From CAIVAT01 sp049317265 (GTDB lineage Bacteria; Bacteroidota; Bacteroidia; Bacteroidales; FEN-979), in assembly GCA_049317265.1 (NCBI GenBank), contig JBMOIP010000017.1, positions 1 through 64,000 on the forward strand: a stretch of DNA of 64,000 bases. The letters run 5' to 3'. The stretch's first letter is position 1; each line of letters starts with the position of its first letter. Position numbers and translations under genes: made by a program. Positions 1-9,335 of this stretch are shown here, piece after piece. Below the pieces are notes generated by a model. That model had not been told where the DNA came from. It ran no database searches and saw only the letters and a program-made list of their open reading frames with translations.

Positions 1-1
1 T

Positions 2-57
2 GTCCACTTGTCCACTTGTCCACTTGTCCACTTGTCCACTTGTCCGCCCGTCCGCTA
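2..57. repeat. 8-bp tandem array (GTCCACTT family)
   Basis: Seven consecutive 8-bp units: five copies of GTCCACTT, then GTCCGCCC and GTCCGCTA. The array is cut by the left edge of the window, so its true length is unknown. The last unit supplies the TAG stop codon (55-57, minus strand) of the neighbouring lipoprotein gene. A second array built from the same units lies at 29505-29576. There are no spacers, so it is not a CRISPR. Confidence 0.95.
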
Positions 58-501
58 GTTAGAGATATAAAGCATCGCCCCATCATAATAGGTCGTGTAC
101 TGCTTCAGCGGGAAGTGGGAGGGACCTTCATAGGGAGTTCCGTCAACCATAATGAATTTGGAACCGCAAACCGGGCAGTAGCAGGTGATACCCGACAGGT
201 CAACCCGGATCTGGGCTCCGGCTTTAGAGGGATCATTCGGGCAGGCCCGTTCAAAGGCGGAAAATTCATTCACCGACTTGCGAAAGATCAGGATCCCGTT
301 ATACCCGCCGCTTACCGTTTCCCAGCCATTCACCACATTTAAGTTAATGTACTGGGTCCCGTTCGGGTTAAGGTTGAAGTTCACATAAATGTAAGGGATT
401 TCGGGCGCCTGCTCCTCCTTCTTACAGGAGATAACCAGCATTATACCGACTGTGAAAAGAAGCCAGAACCTAACATTTTTTTTCAGAAGATATGATATCA
501 T
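55..501 (-). CDS. Rieske-like lipoprotein with altered cluster ligands
   Basis: A 148-residue putative lipoprotein. A short hydrophobic signal ends in the lipobox LVISC, with Cys26 as the lipidation site. The C-terminal half resembles a Rieske [2Fe-2S] fold: box 1 is around Cys87 (CPND) and box 2 around Cys109-Cys112 (CPVCGSKF), followed by a Gly-Pro and PL..Y stretch typical of the Rieske C-terminus. Canonical Rieske ligands are CxH and CxxH; here the two histidines appear as Asn and Cys, so cluster binding is uncertain. It may be an electron-transfer or structural lipoprotein of the cell envelope. The gene stands alone, and its stop codon is formed by the adjacent 8-bp tandem array. The Rieske-like fold assignment is moderately sure, the function unknown. 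Confidence 0.7.
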   Translation of the reverse strand: MISYLLKKNVRFWLLFTVGIMLVISCKKEEQAPEIPYIYVNFNLNPNGTQYINLNVVNGWETVSGGYNGILIFRKSVNEFSAFERACPNDPSKAGAQIRVDLSGITCYCPVCGSKFIMVDGTPYEGPSHFPLKQYTTYYDGAMLYISN

Positions 502-740
502 GATACAAATGTCGTAATTTTATCGTTTAATTTATAATTCAGGTGGCTGAATAAATATCTTTTTGCAAAATCATCCGTCTGGTTTCAGGTTGGATCCGAT
601 CCTCTTCCCATAACGGGAAAAATCGTTTCTGATTGCATCGGGCAGAAATTAAGGGAACCTGTTATTTGTGGAACAGACTGCAGCTTCTTTAAGTTATCAA
701 ATCTGACAAGGGGATCGTGCAGGTAAAAAACAGACAATTC

Positions 741-995
741 ATGGCTTCTAAAATCAGGATTCTATCGTTTTCGTTGATCCTATGTTTCATGCCGGTGATT
801 TTATTCGCCGGTCCCCAGGAAACCAGGGTAAATCAGAAGAAAATCGAAAAGGAACGTGCGAAAAAGAAAAAGCAGTCGGTTGATGAATATAACAAAGCGG
901 TCAGACGGCATAACAACATGCAGTCGAAAACTACAAAAGCAAGTATGAAAAGGACCAAAAAAGCGTCAAAAAAAGCAACTCCGAGCATGCATTAA
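741..995 (+). CDS. Small basic secreted protein of unknown function
   Basis: I chose the ATG at 741 (84 residues) rather than an in-frame GTG at 717, because it places a good signal peptide at the N-terminus (residues 1 to about 23, ending VILFA). The mature part is very short and extremely Lys/Arg-rich, with EKERAKKKK near its start and alternating KK and KA runs toward the C-terminus. No domain is recognisable. Such a cationic tail could bind nucleic acid, polyanionic polysaccharide or the cell surface, but this is inference only. It is flanked by non-coding DNA on both sides and is not obviously in an operon. Confidence 0.5.
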   Translation: MASKIRILSFSLILCFMPVILFAGPQETRVNQKKIEKERAKKKKQSVDEYNKAVRRHNNMQSKTTKASMKRTKKASKKATPSMH

Positions 996-1083
996 AAATT
1001 CCGCTTTACCTTCCCGTATTTGCCTTTTGCCGATCATTTGAAACTGTTTGCATATTTGAGTTCCGCGTAATTTAGAATGGTTA

Positions 1084-1091
1084 TATATTTG
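1084..1091 (+). promoter_or_regulatory. Possible Bacteroidota -7 box upstream of the TonB receptor
   Basis: TATATTTG matches TAnnTTTG about 95 nt before the receptor start. No TTG is found at the ideal 19-21 nt upstream (the nearest TTTG is about 25 nt away), so this is weak. Confidence 0.3.
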
Positions 1092-1186
1092 ATTCAGGAA
1101 TTAAATAATTTTCAGTTGATTTTAAATAATTATTACATTTACGCCCTTTTAAAGCGCAATTATAATCTAACATAAAATTGTATGGT

Positions 1187-4100
1187 ATGTTAAGAAATTT
1201 ACTGTTTACTATTGGTTTTGTACTGGCAACAAGCATGTTGGTATTTTCACAAACCGGGTCTGGAACACTTAAAGGAAAAATCACCGACAAGGTTACCAAA
1301 GAACCGATCTCCTTTGCCAATGTTGTTATTGAGGTGGGAGGTGTTCAGGTGGGAGGTTCCACATCCGATTTCGACGGAAACTTCACAATCAAGCCGATCC
1401 CTCCCGGGAAAGTTGACCTCAAAGCCAGTTTTGTTGGATATAACCCCTTCATGTACAGGGGTATTTATGTGTCGCCCGACAAAATTACCTTCCAGAATCT
1501 GGAACTGGAAGCCTCCACGACCACTCTTAAAGAGTTAGAGGTTGTGGATTATAAGGTTCCCCTGATCTCCAAAGACCAGACAACCTCCGGAGGAACTGTT
1601 ACCTCTGAAGAAATTTCAAAAATGGCCAACAAGTCGGCTGCTTCTGTTGCTACTACAGTGGGCGGGGTTTCAACCGATGCCAACGGTAATATTACCAGTA
1701 TGCGCGGACAGCGGTCCTCTGGTAGCGTCTATTTTATTGACGGGATGCGTGTAACAGGAAGCACTTCCCTGCCACAAAGCGCTATTGAGCAGGTGGAAGT
1801 CATCCTTGGCGGAACCCCTGCTGCTTACGGTGACGTTACCGGTGGTATCATCAATGTAACCACAAAAGGGCCATCCAAGGATTTCTCCGGTGGAATTGAC
1901 CTGCAAACATCCCAATACCTGGATGCCTTTGGATATAATCGTTTAGGATTAAACTTTACGGGTCCGCTGATTTCAAAAAAGGATACCGTCCGTGGTTATA
2001 AAACCCCCATTATGGGATTCTTTATCGCCGGTGACTTCATCTATCAAAAAGACGGAGCTCCTGCCGCATTCCCTTTGTACAGGGTTACCGATGCTGAAAA
2101 AAACAGGTTAACAACCACTCCTTTGCGCCTTTATGGTGAGAACAATGCCGTATTCTACAATTCTGAATTTCTCACCTACGATCAGATGCAGACTACGAAG
2201 TCAACCCTCAATTCTGCCGGAACAAACATCAACGTGTCGGGAAAACTTGATTTCCGCGTTGCTCCTACAATCAATCTCTCTTTTGGAGGTACATTTACAT
2301 GGTATGACAGCCGTAACTTCAGTTTCGCCAACTCCATGATGAACTGGCAGAATAACTCCCACTCCAATGGATATACCTGGCGTGTGAATGGCCGTTTTAC
2401 CCAGCGATTCCCTGCCGCATCCGACAGCAAAAGTTTTGTTAAGAACATATATTATTCTATTGGCGCCGACTTTACACGCAGTTTTGCCAAGACAGAAGAC
2501 TCCGAGCACAAGGATGACTATTTTGAGTATGGATATGTAGGAAGTTTCGCCACTCATACAATCCGTGCCTATACCCCCACACTTGCTTACGATTCCGTTC
2601 TTAAATTATGGGGACATTTACAAAATGGAACCCGCGATACCCTTGTGGTATTCAAAGGCTCAGACCTCAATCCCGAATCAGCAAGCTGGACCCAGCAGTA
2701 TTATGGACTTTTTGATGATCCCACAGGACACTACCAGAACATCAACGAAATCATTTCAGGAAAAGGACTCATTAACGGTATGGAACCATCCGGACCTTAC
2801 GGGTTGTTCTCGGGTGTTGGCGACAGGCCAAACGGATACAGCGAAAGCACAAGCGACCAGATAGCTGTGAATGCAACTTTTGCGGCAGACTTTGGCAATC
2901 ATGAAATTCAGCTTGGATTGCAGTATCAGCAGCGGAAGAGTTCAGGCTATACCAATATCGGTACACTACTTTGGGACGCAATGCGTGGATTGACAAATGC
3001 CCAGTTGCGCGACCTTGATCTTTCAAATCCCCAGGCGGTCTATACCAACGGTGTCTACATGGATACCATTAAATATTTCCGTAACTATGTCCCCGTTCTT
3101 CAAAGGAATTTTGACATCAACCTGCGTAAAAAACTTGGTCTTCCTGTTGATGGAAGTGACTGGATCGATATGTACTCCTATGATTTTGCAAACAACTCTA
3201 TCAATTTCTACGACAAGAACATGCAACTTCATACCATCACAACCTCCGGACAGTTGTTATCCATGGATATGTTCAATGCCGAGGAGGTACTCAACAATGG
3301 ATCGCCCATTGTAGGGTATTACGGATATGACTATACCGGGAAAAAGACCTCAGGCAGTACCAGTTTTGATGACTTTTTTACCCAGCAGGATGCCAATGGA
3401 AATTATACCAGGGCTATCGGGCCATACCAGCCAATCTATATTGCAGGGTATATCCAGGATAAATTTGCATTCAAAGATCTGATTTTCAATGTTGGTGTCC
3501 GTGTTGACCGTTTTGATGCCAACCAGCCTGTCCTTAAAGACCCATACCTCTTTTACCCTGCCAAAACCGTTGGTGAGGTTAGCGAACTTAATGGACTGGC
3601 AATTAGCCATCCATCCGGAATGGGCAACGATTATGTCGTCTATGTTGATGACGCTAGGGAGCCAACCAAGATCACCGGTTACCGGTCAGGCAACAACTGG
3701 TTTAATAAGGATGGCAGCACCATCACCGACCCTGTTCGTTCACTCGATGCAGGCAGTGGCGTTCAGCCTTATCTTCTTTATCCGGGGGTTGACACCGTTG
3801 GAGCCTCCCCACGCGCCTTTGCTTTCAAGGATTATGATCCGCAAACCAACTGGATGCCCCGTATCTCCTTCTCTTTCCCGATCAGCGACGATGCTTTGTT
3901 CTATGCCCATTACGACATTCTGACCCAGCGTCCGTCATCTGCAGAAGTTCAGATTCAGCCGGTGAGTTATTATTACATCGGAATTACCGGGTCGTCAGGA
4001 ACAATCAACAACCCGGCATTGAAGCCTGAGAAGACCATCGATTATGAATTGGGCTTCCAGCAGAAAATCAACAACTCCTCCTCTCTTAAACTGGCTGTTT

Positions 4101-4912
4101 TCTATCGTGAAATGCGCGACCAGATCCAGCAATACCGTTTGAGCGGAGCCTATCCTAAAACCTATTACTCCTATACCAACATCGACTTTGGAACTGTAAA
4201 AGGATTGACTGTAACCTATGACCTCCGCAGATCAGGCAATGCCCGGTTGAGATTCAACTATACCCTGCAGTTTGCCGATGGTACAGGTTCAGATCCCGAT
4301 GCAGCGAGCACCATCATCCGTTCCGATCAGCCGAACCTTCGTACGCTGAATCCGCTGAACTTTGACCGTCGTCACCAGTTCAACATCAGCTTCGACTATC
4401 GCTGGGGTGGTGGAAAAGATTATAACGGTCCGGTTATCAACCGTAAAAAGAGCGGCAAAGCCCCGGTTCAGTTCCTCTCGAACCTTGGTGCCAACGTGAC
4501 TCTTACCGGTGGATCAGGAACCCCTTACACCCAGACAAGCAAAATATTGCCCAATGGACAAATGGGCCCGATCAAGGGAAGTATCAACGGAGCCCGTCTA
4601 CCATGGCAGTTCCTGATCAGTGCACGCTTTGACAAGGATTTCAATTTTGCACTGAATAAGAAAAAAGACGGAACGATCAATGTCTACATTGAATTCGCTA
4701 ACCTGTTAAACACTCAGAATGTAACTGCAGTTTACCCGGGAACCGGCAGCGCTTCCGACGATGGTTACCTCAGTGCACCGGAATGGCAGAATGCCATCAG
4801 CCAGCAGATAGATCCGCAGTCGTATCGTGATCTCTATTCTGTAAACATGAACAGCCCGTATCGCTATAGTTCTCCAAGGACCATCAGATTAGGTTTAATG
4901 TTCAATTTCTAA
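1187..4912 (+). CDS. TonB-dependent receptor with CarboxypepD_reg N-terminal domain
   Basis: A 1241-residue outer-membrane protein. The signal peptide (to about residue 22, ending VFSQ) is followed by a carboxypeptidase-regulatory-like domain at roughly 27-110 (GTLKGKITD..T.EPISFANVVI), a TonB plug at about 130-220 (MRGQRSSGSVYFIDGMRV, then a run ending YGDVTGGIINVTTKG) and a long beta-barrel ending in LGLMFNF with a terminal Phe. The ATG at 1187 is preferred over an in-frame TTG at 1178. It lacks an obvious SusD partner; instead it is followed at 56 nt by a giant T9SS cargo and then a PorV/PorQ-like barrel, so it probably belongs to a surface-assembly or uptake operon with them. Substrate cannot be told from the sequence. 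Confidence 0.9.
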   Translation: MLRNLLFTIGFVLATSMLVFSQTGSGTLKGKITDKVTKEPISFANVVIEVGGVQVGGSTSDFDGNFTIKPIPPGKVDLKASFVGYNPFMYRGIYVSPDKITFQNLELEASTTTLKELEVVDYKVPLISKDQTTSGGTVTSEEISKMANKSAASVATTVGGVSTDANGNITSMRGQRSSGSVYFIDGMRVTGSTSLPQSAIEQVEVILGGTPAAYGDVTGGIINVTTKGPSKDFSGGIDLQTSQYLDAFGYNRLGLNFTGPLISKKDTVRGYKTPIMGFFIAGDFIYQKDGAPAAFPLYRVTDAEKNRLTTTPLRLYGENNAVFYNSEFLTYDQMQTTKSTLNSAGTNINVSGKLDFRVAPTINLSFGGTFTWYDSRNFSFANSMMNWQNNSHSNGYTWRVNGRFTQRFPAASDSKSFVKNIYYSIGADFTRSFAKTEDSEHKDDYFEYGYVGSFATHTIRAYTPTLAYDSVLKLWGHLQNGTRDTLVVFKGSDLNPESASWTQQYYGLFDDPTGHYQNINEIISGKGLINGMEPSGPYGLFSGVGDRPNGYSESTSDQIAVNATFAADFGNHEIQLGLQYQQRKSSGYTNIGTLLWDAMRGLTNAQLRDLDLSNPQAVYTNGVYMDTIKYFRNYVPVLQRNFDINLRKKLGLPVDGSDWIDMYSYDFANNSINFYDKNMQLHTITTSGQLLSMDMFNAEEVLNNGSPIVGYYGYDYTGKKTSGSTSFDDFFTQQDANGNYTRAIGPYQPIYIAGYIQDKFAFKDLIFNVGVRVDRFDANQPVLKDPYLFYPAKTVGEVSELNGLAISHPSGMGNDYVVYVDDAREPTKITGYRSGNNWFNKDGSTITDPVRSLDAGSGVQPYLLYPGVDTVGASPRAFAFKDYDPQTNWMPRISFSFPISDDALFYAHYDILTQRPSSAEVQIQPVSYYYIGITGSSGTINNPALKPEKTIDYELGFQQKINNSSSLKLAVFYREMRDQIQQYRLSGAYPKTYYSYTNIDFGTVKGLTVTYDLRRSGNARLRFNYTLQFADGTGSDPDAASTIIRSDQPNLRTLNPLNFDRRHQFNISFDYRWGGGKDYNGPVINRKKSGKAPVQFLSNLGANVTLTGGSGTPYTQTSKILPNGQMGPIKGSINGARLPWQFLISARFDKDFNFALNKKKDGTINVYIEFANLLNTQNVTAVYPGTGSASDDGYLSAPEWQNAISQQIDPQSYRDLYSVNMNSPYRYSSPRTIRLGLMFNF

Positions 4913-4968
4913 TGTGTTTGACAATTTTAATGAGAAGAAATTCCGGTATGTTTAAAAACAATGCAACT

Positions 4969-7900
4969 ATGAAAAATATACTTCGCTTTTTAGTGATAGG
5001 TCTCTGCTGTATGGCGGTCTCAAATATGCTTCCCGCAGAGGAATTTCACAAGGTGGGTGGCACAAAGAGCACCAATACAATTAAATCCACCGCAGCAGGC
5101 TGTGCTTCAGGTTCCAGCTATAAATACCTTGATGTCAACAATGTCAGGACGTTATGTTACTCCTATGGCAATGGCTGGTTTCTTGAAAACGCTGAATATG
5201 AAGTCCCCAAGGGATCCAAGAAGACCTCCATGTTCTCTTTCTCCCTCTGGATCGGCGGTATTGATGTGAACAATAACCTGAAGCTGGCCGCTTATCGTTA
5301 CGGTCAGGGCCCTGCCACGGCCACAGCGCATACGAAAAATGATTTCTGGCCCGGACCTTTAACAGTGGATGGTACTGCAGCTATCAGCACCGAGAGTTGT
5401 GCTGAATTTGATAAACTTTATCCTATTACCCGTATTGAAGTCCAGGAATTTCTGGCATGGTGGGATAATAAAGATGAGTTTCCAGGCTATGCAACTCCAA
5501 AGTCAATTACAGATTGGCCGGCCCATGGACATAAAGCAAAAGGACAGGCTTACTATCTTGCACCATTTATGGATGTTGATGGTGATGGTAACTACGATCC
5601 TAAACAGGGCGACTATCCTTATTACGATCTGGCAAATGCACTTTGCCCCACCAATCTGAAGCCAGGTGAACGCCTTGCCCGTGCCAAAATTAAAAATGGC
5701 GGAAAAAATGCAAATGGAGTCGAAATCGACACCATGGGTATCCTGGTTGACCAGGTACTGAAAGGTGACCAGACCCTCTGGAGCGTATACAATGATAAAG
5801 GTAATTACCATTCGGAAACCACTGGTGAACCCATCGGTATGGAAATCAGGGCGCAATATTTTGCCTTTGCCACCAACGATGAAATCAATAACATGACTTT
5901 CTACTCGTATGAACTTATCAACCGTTCAACCTATACCCTTACCGGTACATATTTCAGCCAGTGGGTTGACCCTGACCTTGGTTATTCCAATGATGACTAT
6001 GTAGGCTGCGATGTTGGCCGTGGTCTTGGTTACTGCTATAACGGAACCCCTATTGATGGTACAGGACAGAGTTTTGCCTATGGCGCTCATCCGCCTGCTA
6101 TTGGTGTTGACTTTTTCCAGGGTCCCTACATGGATCCTGATGGTTATGACAATCCTTCCTATCGTGGTAACTCACTGAAGGGTCCTTCATTCAGCAACTA
6201 CCCAAACCCTTGCGATATTGTTAACCTGGATGGTACTGTGATTAAAATGGGTTATGGACCCTCCGGCATCGACTCAGCAATGGTCAAAGTAAAAGCTGAA
6301 GCCATCAACGGAGTGAATTTCGGAGACGGAATCATTGACAATGAGCGTTTCGGAATGAGAAGGTTTGTATATCATAATAACAACAATTCCGGGGTTCCGG
6401 AATACATGCAGGATCCTGATTACGCTCCTGAATATTATCTCTTTTTACGTGGTATCTGGAAAGATAACTCCAAGATGGTGTATGGCGGAAATGCAAACAC
6501 AAAAGCCGGTGGTTACGGTCCTGAATGCGATTTCATGTTCCCGAACATGACCGATATCTGTGATTGGGGTACCGATGGCCAGCCTCCCTTTGGACCTAAA
6601 GAGTGGACAGAGGTAACAGCCAAAAACAATCCTTCCGACCGTCGTTTCATGCAATCTGCCGGACCTTTCAAACTTGAGCCGGGAGCCTGTAACTATATTA
6701 CCGTTGGTATTCCATGGGCACGCTCGATTTCCGGTACAGCCGAAGAGTCTGTTCGCTTGTTGCAGCAGGTTGATGACAAGGCACAGAGTCTTTTTGACAA
6801 CTGTTTCGCCGTATTAAACGGACCGAATGCCCCTGACCTTACCATAGAAGAGTTACCAAACTCTCTGATTGTTTACATCTCAAACCGTAAGTGGAATGAC
6901 CTTGGAAACAACTATAATGAGAAATACCAGGAGGTTGACCCAACGATCAGGAGCAAGGATTCTCTCTATAAGTTTGAAGGATACCAGATTTATCAGTTGA
7001 AAGATGCTACTGTTTCTCCTGCCGACATTGATGATGCCAGCAAAGCCAGGCTCGTTGCCGAATGCGATGTGCAAAATGGTGTCTCAAAGCTGGTTAACTG
7101 GTCGTTCGACCAGGCTTTGGGCGGAAACAGCGGCCAGGTGATGACCACTGGTGAAGACAAAGGGATCAAGCACTCTTTCGTATTCAATACGGATATGTTT
7201 GCTACCGGTGATGACAGGCTTATCAACCACAAGCAATATTATTACCTGGCCATTGCCTATGGATACAATCAATTTAAAAAGTATGTTCCTACCGATCCAC
7301 TGGCGCTTGATGGTCAGAAAAAACCATACCTCAGAGGGAGAAGCAATATTAAGGTGTATACTGCCATCCCTCATATTCCGCTGGGTACAATTGCCAATTC
7401 GACCTACGGAGAAGGTCCTGTGATTACACGTATCCAGGGCCAGGGAAATGGAGGAATGATCCTCGACTTCTCTGAAAACACGATCAATGAGATTTTATCA
7501 AAACCAGCGCTCGATACCTCAAAAACCAAATTGGGAGATCCTGATTATCCTATCGCCTATAACCCGACTTACCTGATTGGTAAAGGACCGTTACAGGTGA
7601 AGGTGATTGATCCGCTGAATGTTGTTAAAGGTGAATATACCGTCAAATTTGATTCAATGACTTTCGTAAAGGTGAACAACCCTTTTACTGACACCAAGAA
7701 GATCCAGTTTGGCAAGTGGTCACTTACAAATAATGCCACAGGAGTGGTTTACCATTCAGACACAACTACCATCTATCAGTATGAGCAGTGTTTCCTTGAT
7801 TTGGGAATTGCGCTGACCATCACACAGGTTCCGAATGCGGGAGACTCAATCCGTGGATCGGTTACTGCCAGCAACGGCTTATTGTATGCCTCACCGGCAT

Positions 7901-9288
7901 TGTTTGCGGACAGTACCAAGAGGTGGCTCACCGGTGTTCAGGATAATGATGTACCCGATTCTCCCATGAACTGGATCCGGTCTGGGACCTACAAGGGATC
8001 AGATACCCACTTCTATGACTGGGACATGGGTAACGGAACCAATGGCAAGCCGATTGACCCGAACAAGAACTTCCAGCGTATTCAAACCGGGATATGGGCA
8101 CCCTATTGCCTTACAGCAAGCAGTTATAATGGTGAAGAGTTAACCATCGGACCTGCCTTCTCAAAAATATCCAAAAAGAATGCTAACCTTTCTAAAATTG
8201 CCAGTGTTGACATTGTGATCACAAAGGAGAAGAAACTGTGGACAAGGTGCCCGGTTATTGAAATGTGTCCGGATGTCAAGCTTGCCCAGGGTGGAGCTAA
8301 ATTTTTTGGCGCCCGCTCGGCTGCTTCTGTCAACGTGGATGGCGATACCGGAGTTGTAAGTTCCGACCCGATGTATAACTCATCTTATATCAGTGCAACA
8401 GGTATGGGTTGGTTCCCGGGATATGCGATTAACCTTGAAACAGGAGAGCGCCTGAACATCATGTTTGGGGAGAACTCATGGCTTGTTGCCGACAATGGAC
8501 GGGATATGCTCTGGAATCCTTCAACAAGGATTTATAATGATGCCGGTACGCCGGTATTCGGAGGTCAGCATTATGTCTATATCATGAACCATTTTGTTTA
8601 TGGAGCTCCTGATCCTGAATTGGAATTCCCTCCTTATGATGGAGGTAATTTCCTCATGTCGCAATTACCAAAGAACACGGTTTATAAGGCTTATGCATTT
8701 GGTACGGCCATGTATGTCAATATTCCGCTGGCAGTTGCAGGACAGGAGTGGCTGAGCAATACGGTAACCACTAAAATCCGTATATCAAAGCCATACAAGA
8801 GGTATTATTCCACCACTATGCCTGCAGGCTCTACCGATACACTGAATCGTAATTACCCGGTGTATATGTTCAATACGAATTCAATTTCGACCTCTACGAA
8901 TAACCAGGACAAGGCGACCACAGATCTTGATAAGATCAATGTGGTTCCAAATCCTTACTTCGCATATGATGATTATGAGCGCAACCAGCTTGATAACAGG
9001 ATCAAAATCGTAAATCTGCCCAATAAATGCGTTGTTACCATCTTCGATATGAGCGGAACCATGATACGCCAGTTTAACGTTGATAAATCTGGAATTACCC
9101 TGCCACGAGGATCAACCCTGGGTTTGAGCACAGATGCCAAAACCTCTGTAGATTGGGATCTCAAGAACTTCGCAGGTATTCCGATTGCCGGAGGAGTTTA
9201 TCTTATACACGTGAAGGCTGATGGCCTGGGTGAGCGAACAATTAAATGGTTTGGTATTTTACGCCCGGTCGACTTGAACTCATTGTAA
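4969..9288 (+). CDS. Giant secreted protein with T9SS-type C-terminal domain
   Basis: A 1439-residue secreted protein. The ATG at 4969 gives a signal peptide of about 24 residues (MKNILRFLVIGLCCMAV...); an in-frame upstream start at 4912 overlaps the receptor stop and lacks this feature. An Asp-rich Ca-binding-like loop (DVDGDGNYDPKQGD) lies near residues 201-214. The C-terminal region begins VVPNPYFAYDDYERNQ and continues with NLPNKCVVTIFDMSG and a GVYLIHVKADG strand, as in T9SS sorting domains, though with an extra tail after the last strand. The middle is unrecognised: many aromatic and Gly/Asp-rich stretches, consistent with beta-structure. It is sandwiched between a TonB receptor and a PorV/PorQ-like gene, suggesting a surface protein exported by T9SS and working with both. 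No catalytic motif is visible. Confidence 0.8.
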   Translation: MKNILRFLVIGLCCMAVSNMLPAEEFHKVGGTKSTNTIKSTAAGCASGSSYKYLDVNNVRTLCYSYGNGWFLENAEYEVPKGSKKTSMFSFSLWIGGIDVNNNLKLAAYRYGQGPATATAHTKNDFWPGPLTVDGTAAISTESCAEFDKLYPITRIEVQEFLAWWDNKDEFPGYATPKSITDWPAHGHKAKGQAYYLAPFMDVDGDGNYDPKQGDYPYYDLANALCPTNLKPGERLARAKIKNGGKNANGVEIDTMGILVDQVLKGDQTLWSVYNDKGNYHSETTGEPIGMEIRAQYFAFATNDEINNMTFYSYELINRSTYTLTGTYFSQWVDPDLGYSNDDYVGCDVGRGLGYCYNGTPIDGTGQSFAYGAHPPAIGVDFFQGPYMDPDGYDNPSYRGNSLKGPSFSNYPNPCDIVNLDGTVIKMGYGPSGIDSAMVKVKAEAINGVNFGDGIIDNERFGMRRFVYHNNNNSGVPEYMQDPDYAPEYYLFLRGIWKDNSKMVYGGNANTKAGGYGPECDFMFPNMTDICDWGTDGQPPFGPKEWTEVTAKNNPSDRRFMQSAGPFKLEPGACNYITVGIPWARSISGTAEESVRLLQQVDDKAQSLFDNCFAVLNGPNAPDLTIEELPNSLIVYISNRKWNDLGNNYNEKYQEVDPTIRSKDSLYKFEGYQIYQLKDATVSPADIDDASKARLVAECDVQNGVSKLVNWSFDQALGGNSGQVMTTGEDKGIKHSFVFNTDMFATGDDRLINHKQYYYLAIAYGYNQFKKYVPTDPLALDGQKKPYLRGRSNIKVYTAIPHIPLGTIANSTYGEGPVITRIQGQGNGGMILDFSENTINEILSKPALDTSKTKLGDPDYPIAYNPTYLIGKGPLQVKVIDPLNVVKGEYTVKFDSMTFVKVNNPFTDTKKIQFGKWSLTNNATGVVYHSDTTTIYQYEQCFLDLGIALTITQVPNAGDSIRGSVTASNGLLYASPALFADSTKRWLTGVQDNDVPDSPMNWIRSGTYKGSDTHFYDWDMGNGTNGKPIDPNKNFQRIQTGIWAPYCLTASSYNGEELTIGPAFSKISKKNANLSKIASVDIVITKEKKLWTRCPVIEMCPDVKLAQGGAKFFGARSAASVNVDGDTGVVSSDPMYNSSYISATGMGWFPGYAINLETGERLNIMFGENSWLVADNGRDMLWNPSTRIYNDAGTPVFGGQHYVYIMNHFVYGAPDPELEFPPYDGGNFLMSQLPKNTVYKAYAFGTAMYVNIPLAVAGQEWLSNTVTTKIRISKPYKRYYSTTMPAGSTDTLNRNYPVYMFNTNSISTSTNNQDKATTDLDKINVVPNPYFAYDDYERNQLDNRIKIVNLPNKCVVTIFDMSGTMIRQFNVDKSGITLPRGSTLGLSTDAKTSVDWDLKNFAGIPIAGGVYLIHVKADGLGERTIKWFGILRPVDLNSL

Positions 9289-9335
9289 TGGTATTTGCGA
9301 ATTTTAACATGATAACAACAATAAATTCCAGGATT

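Noticed and set aside
2..57. Possible CRISPR array from direct repeats (also 29505-29576, 57282-57329)
   Set aside because: Units are 8 bp and contiguous, with no unique spacers and no cas genes in the window.
717..740. GTG start for the small basic protein
   Set aside because: Adds eight polar residues before an otherwise good signal peptide; ATG at 741 fits better, though not certain.
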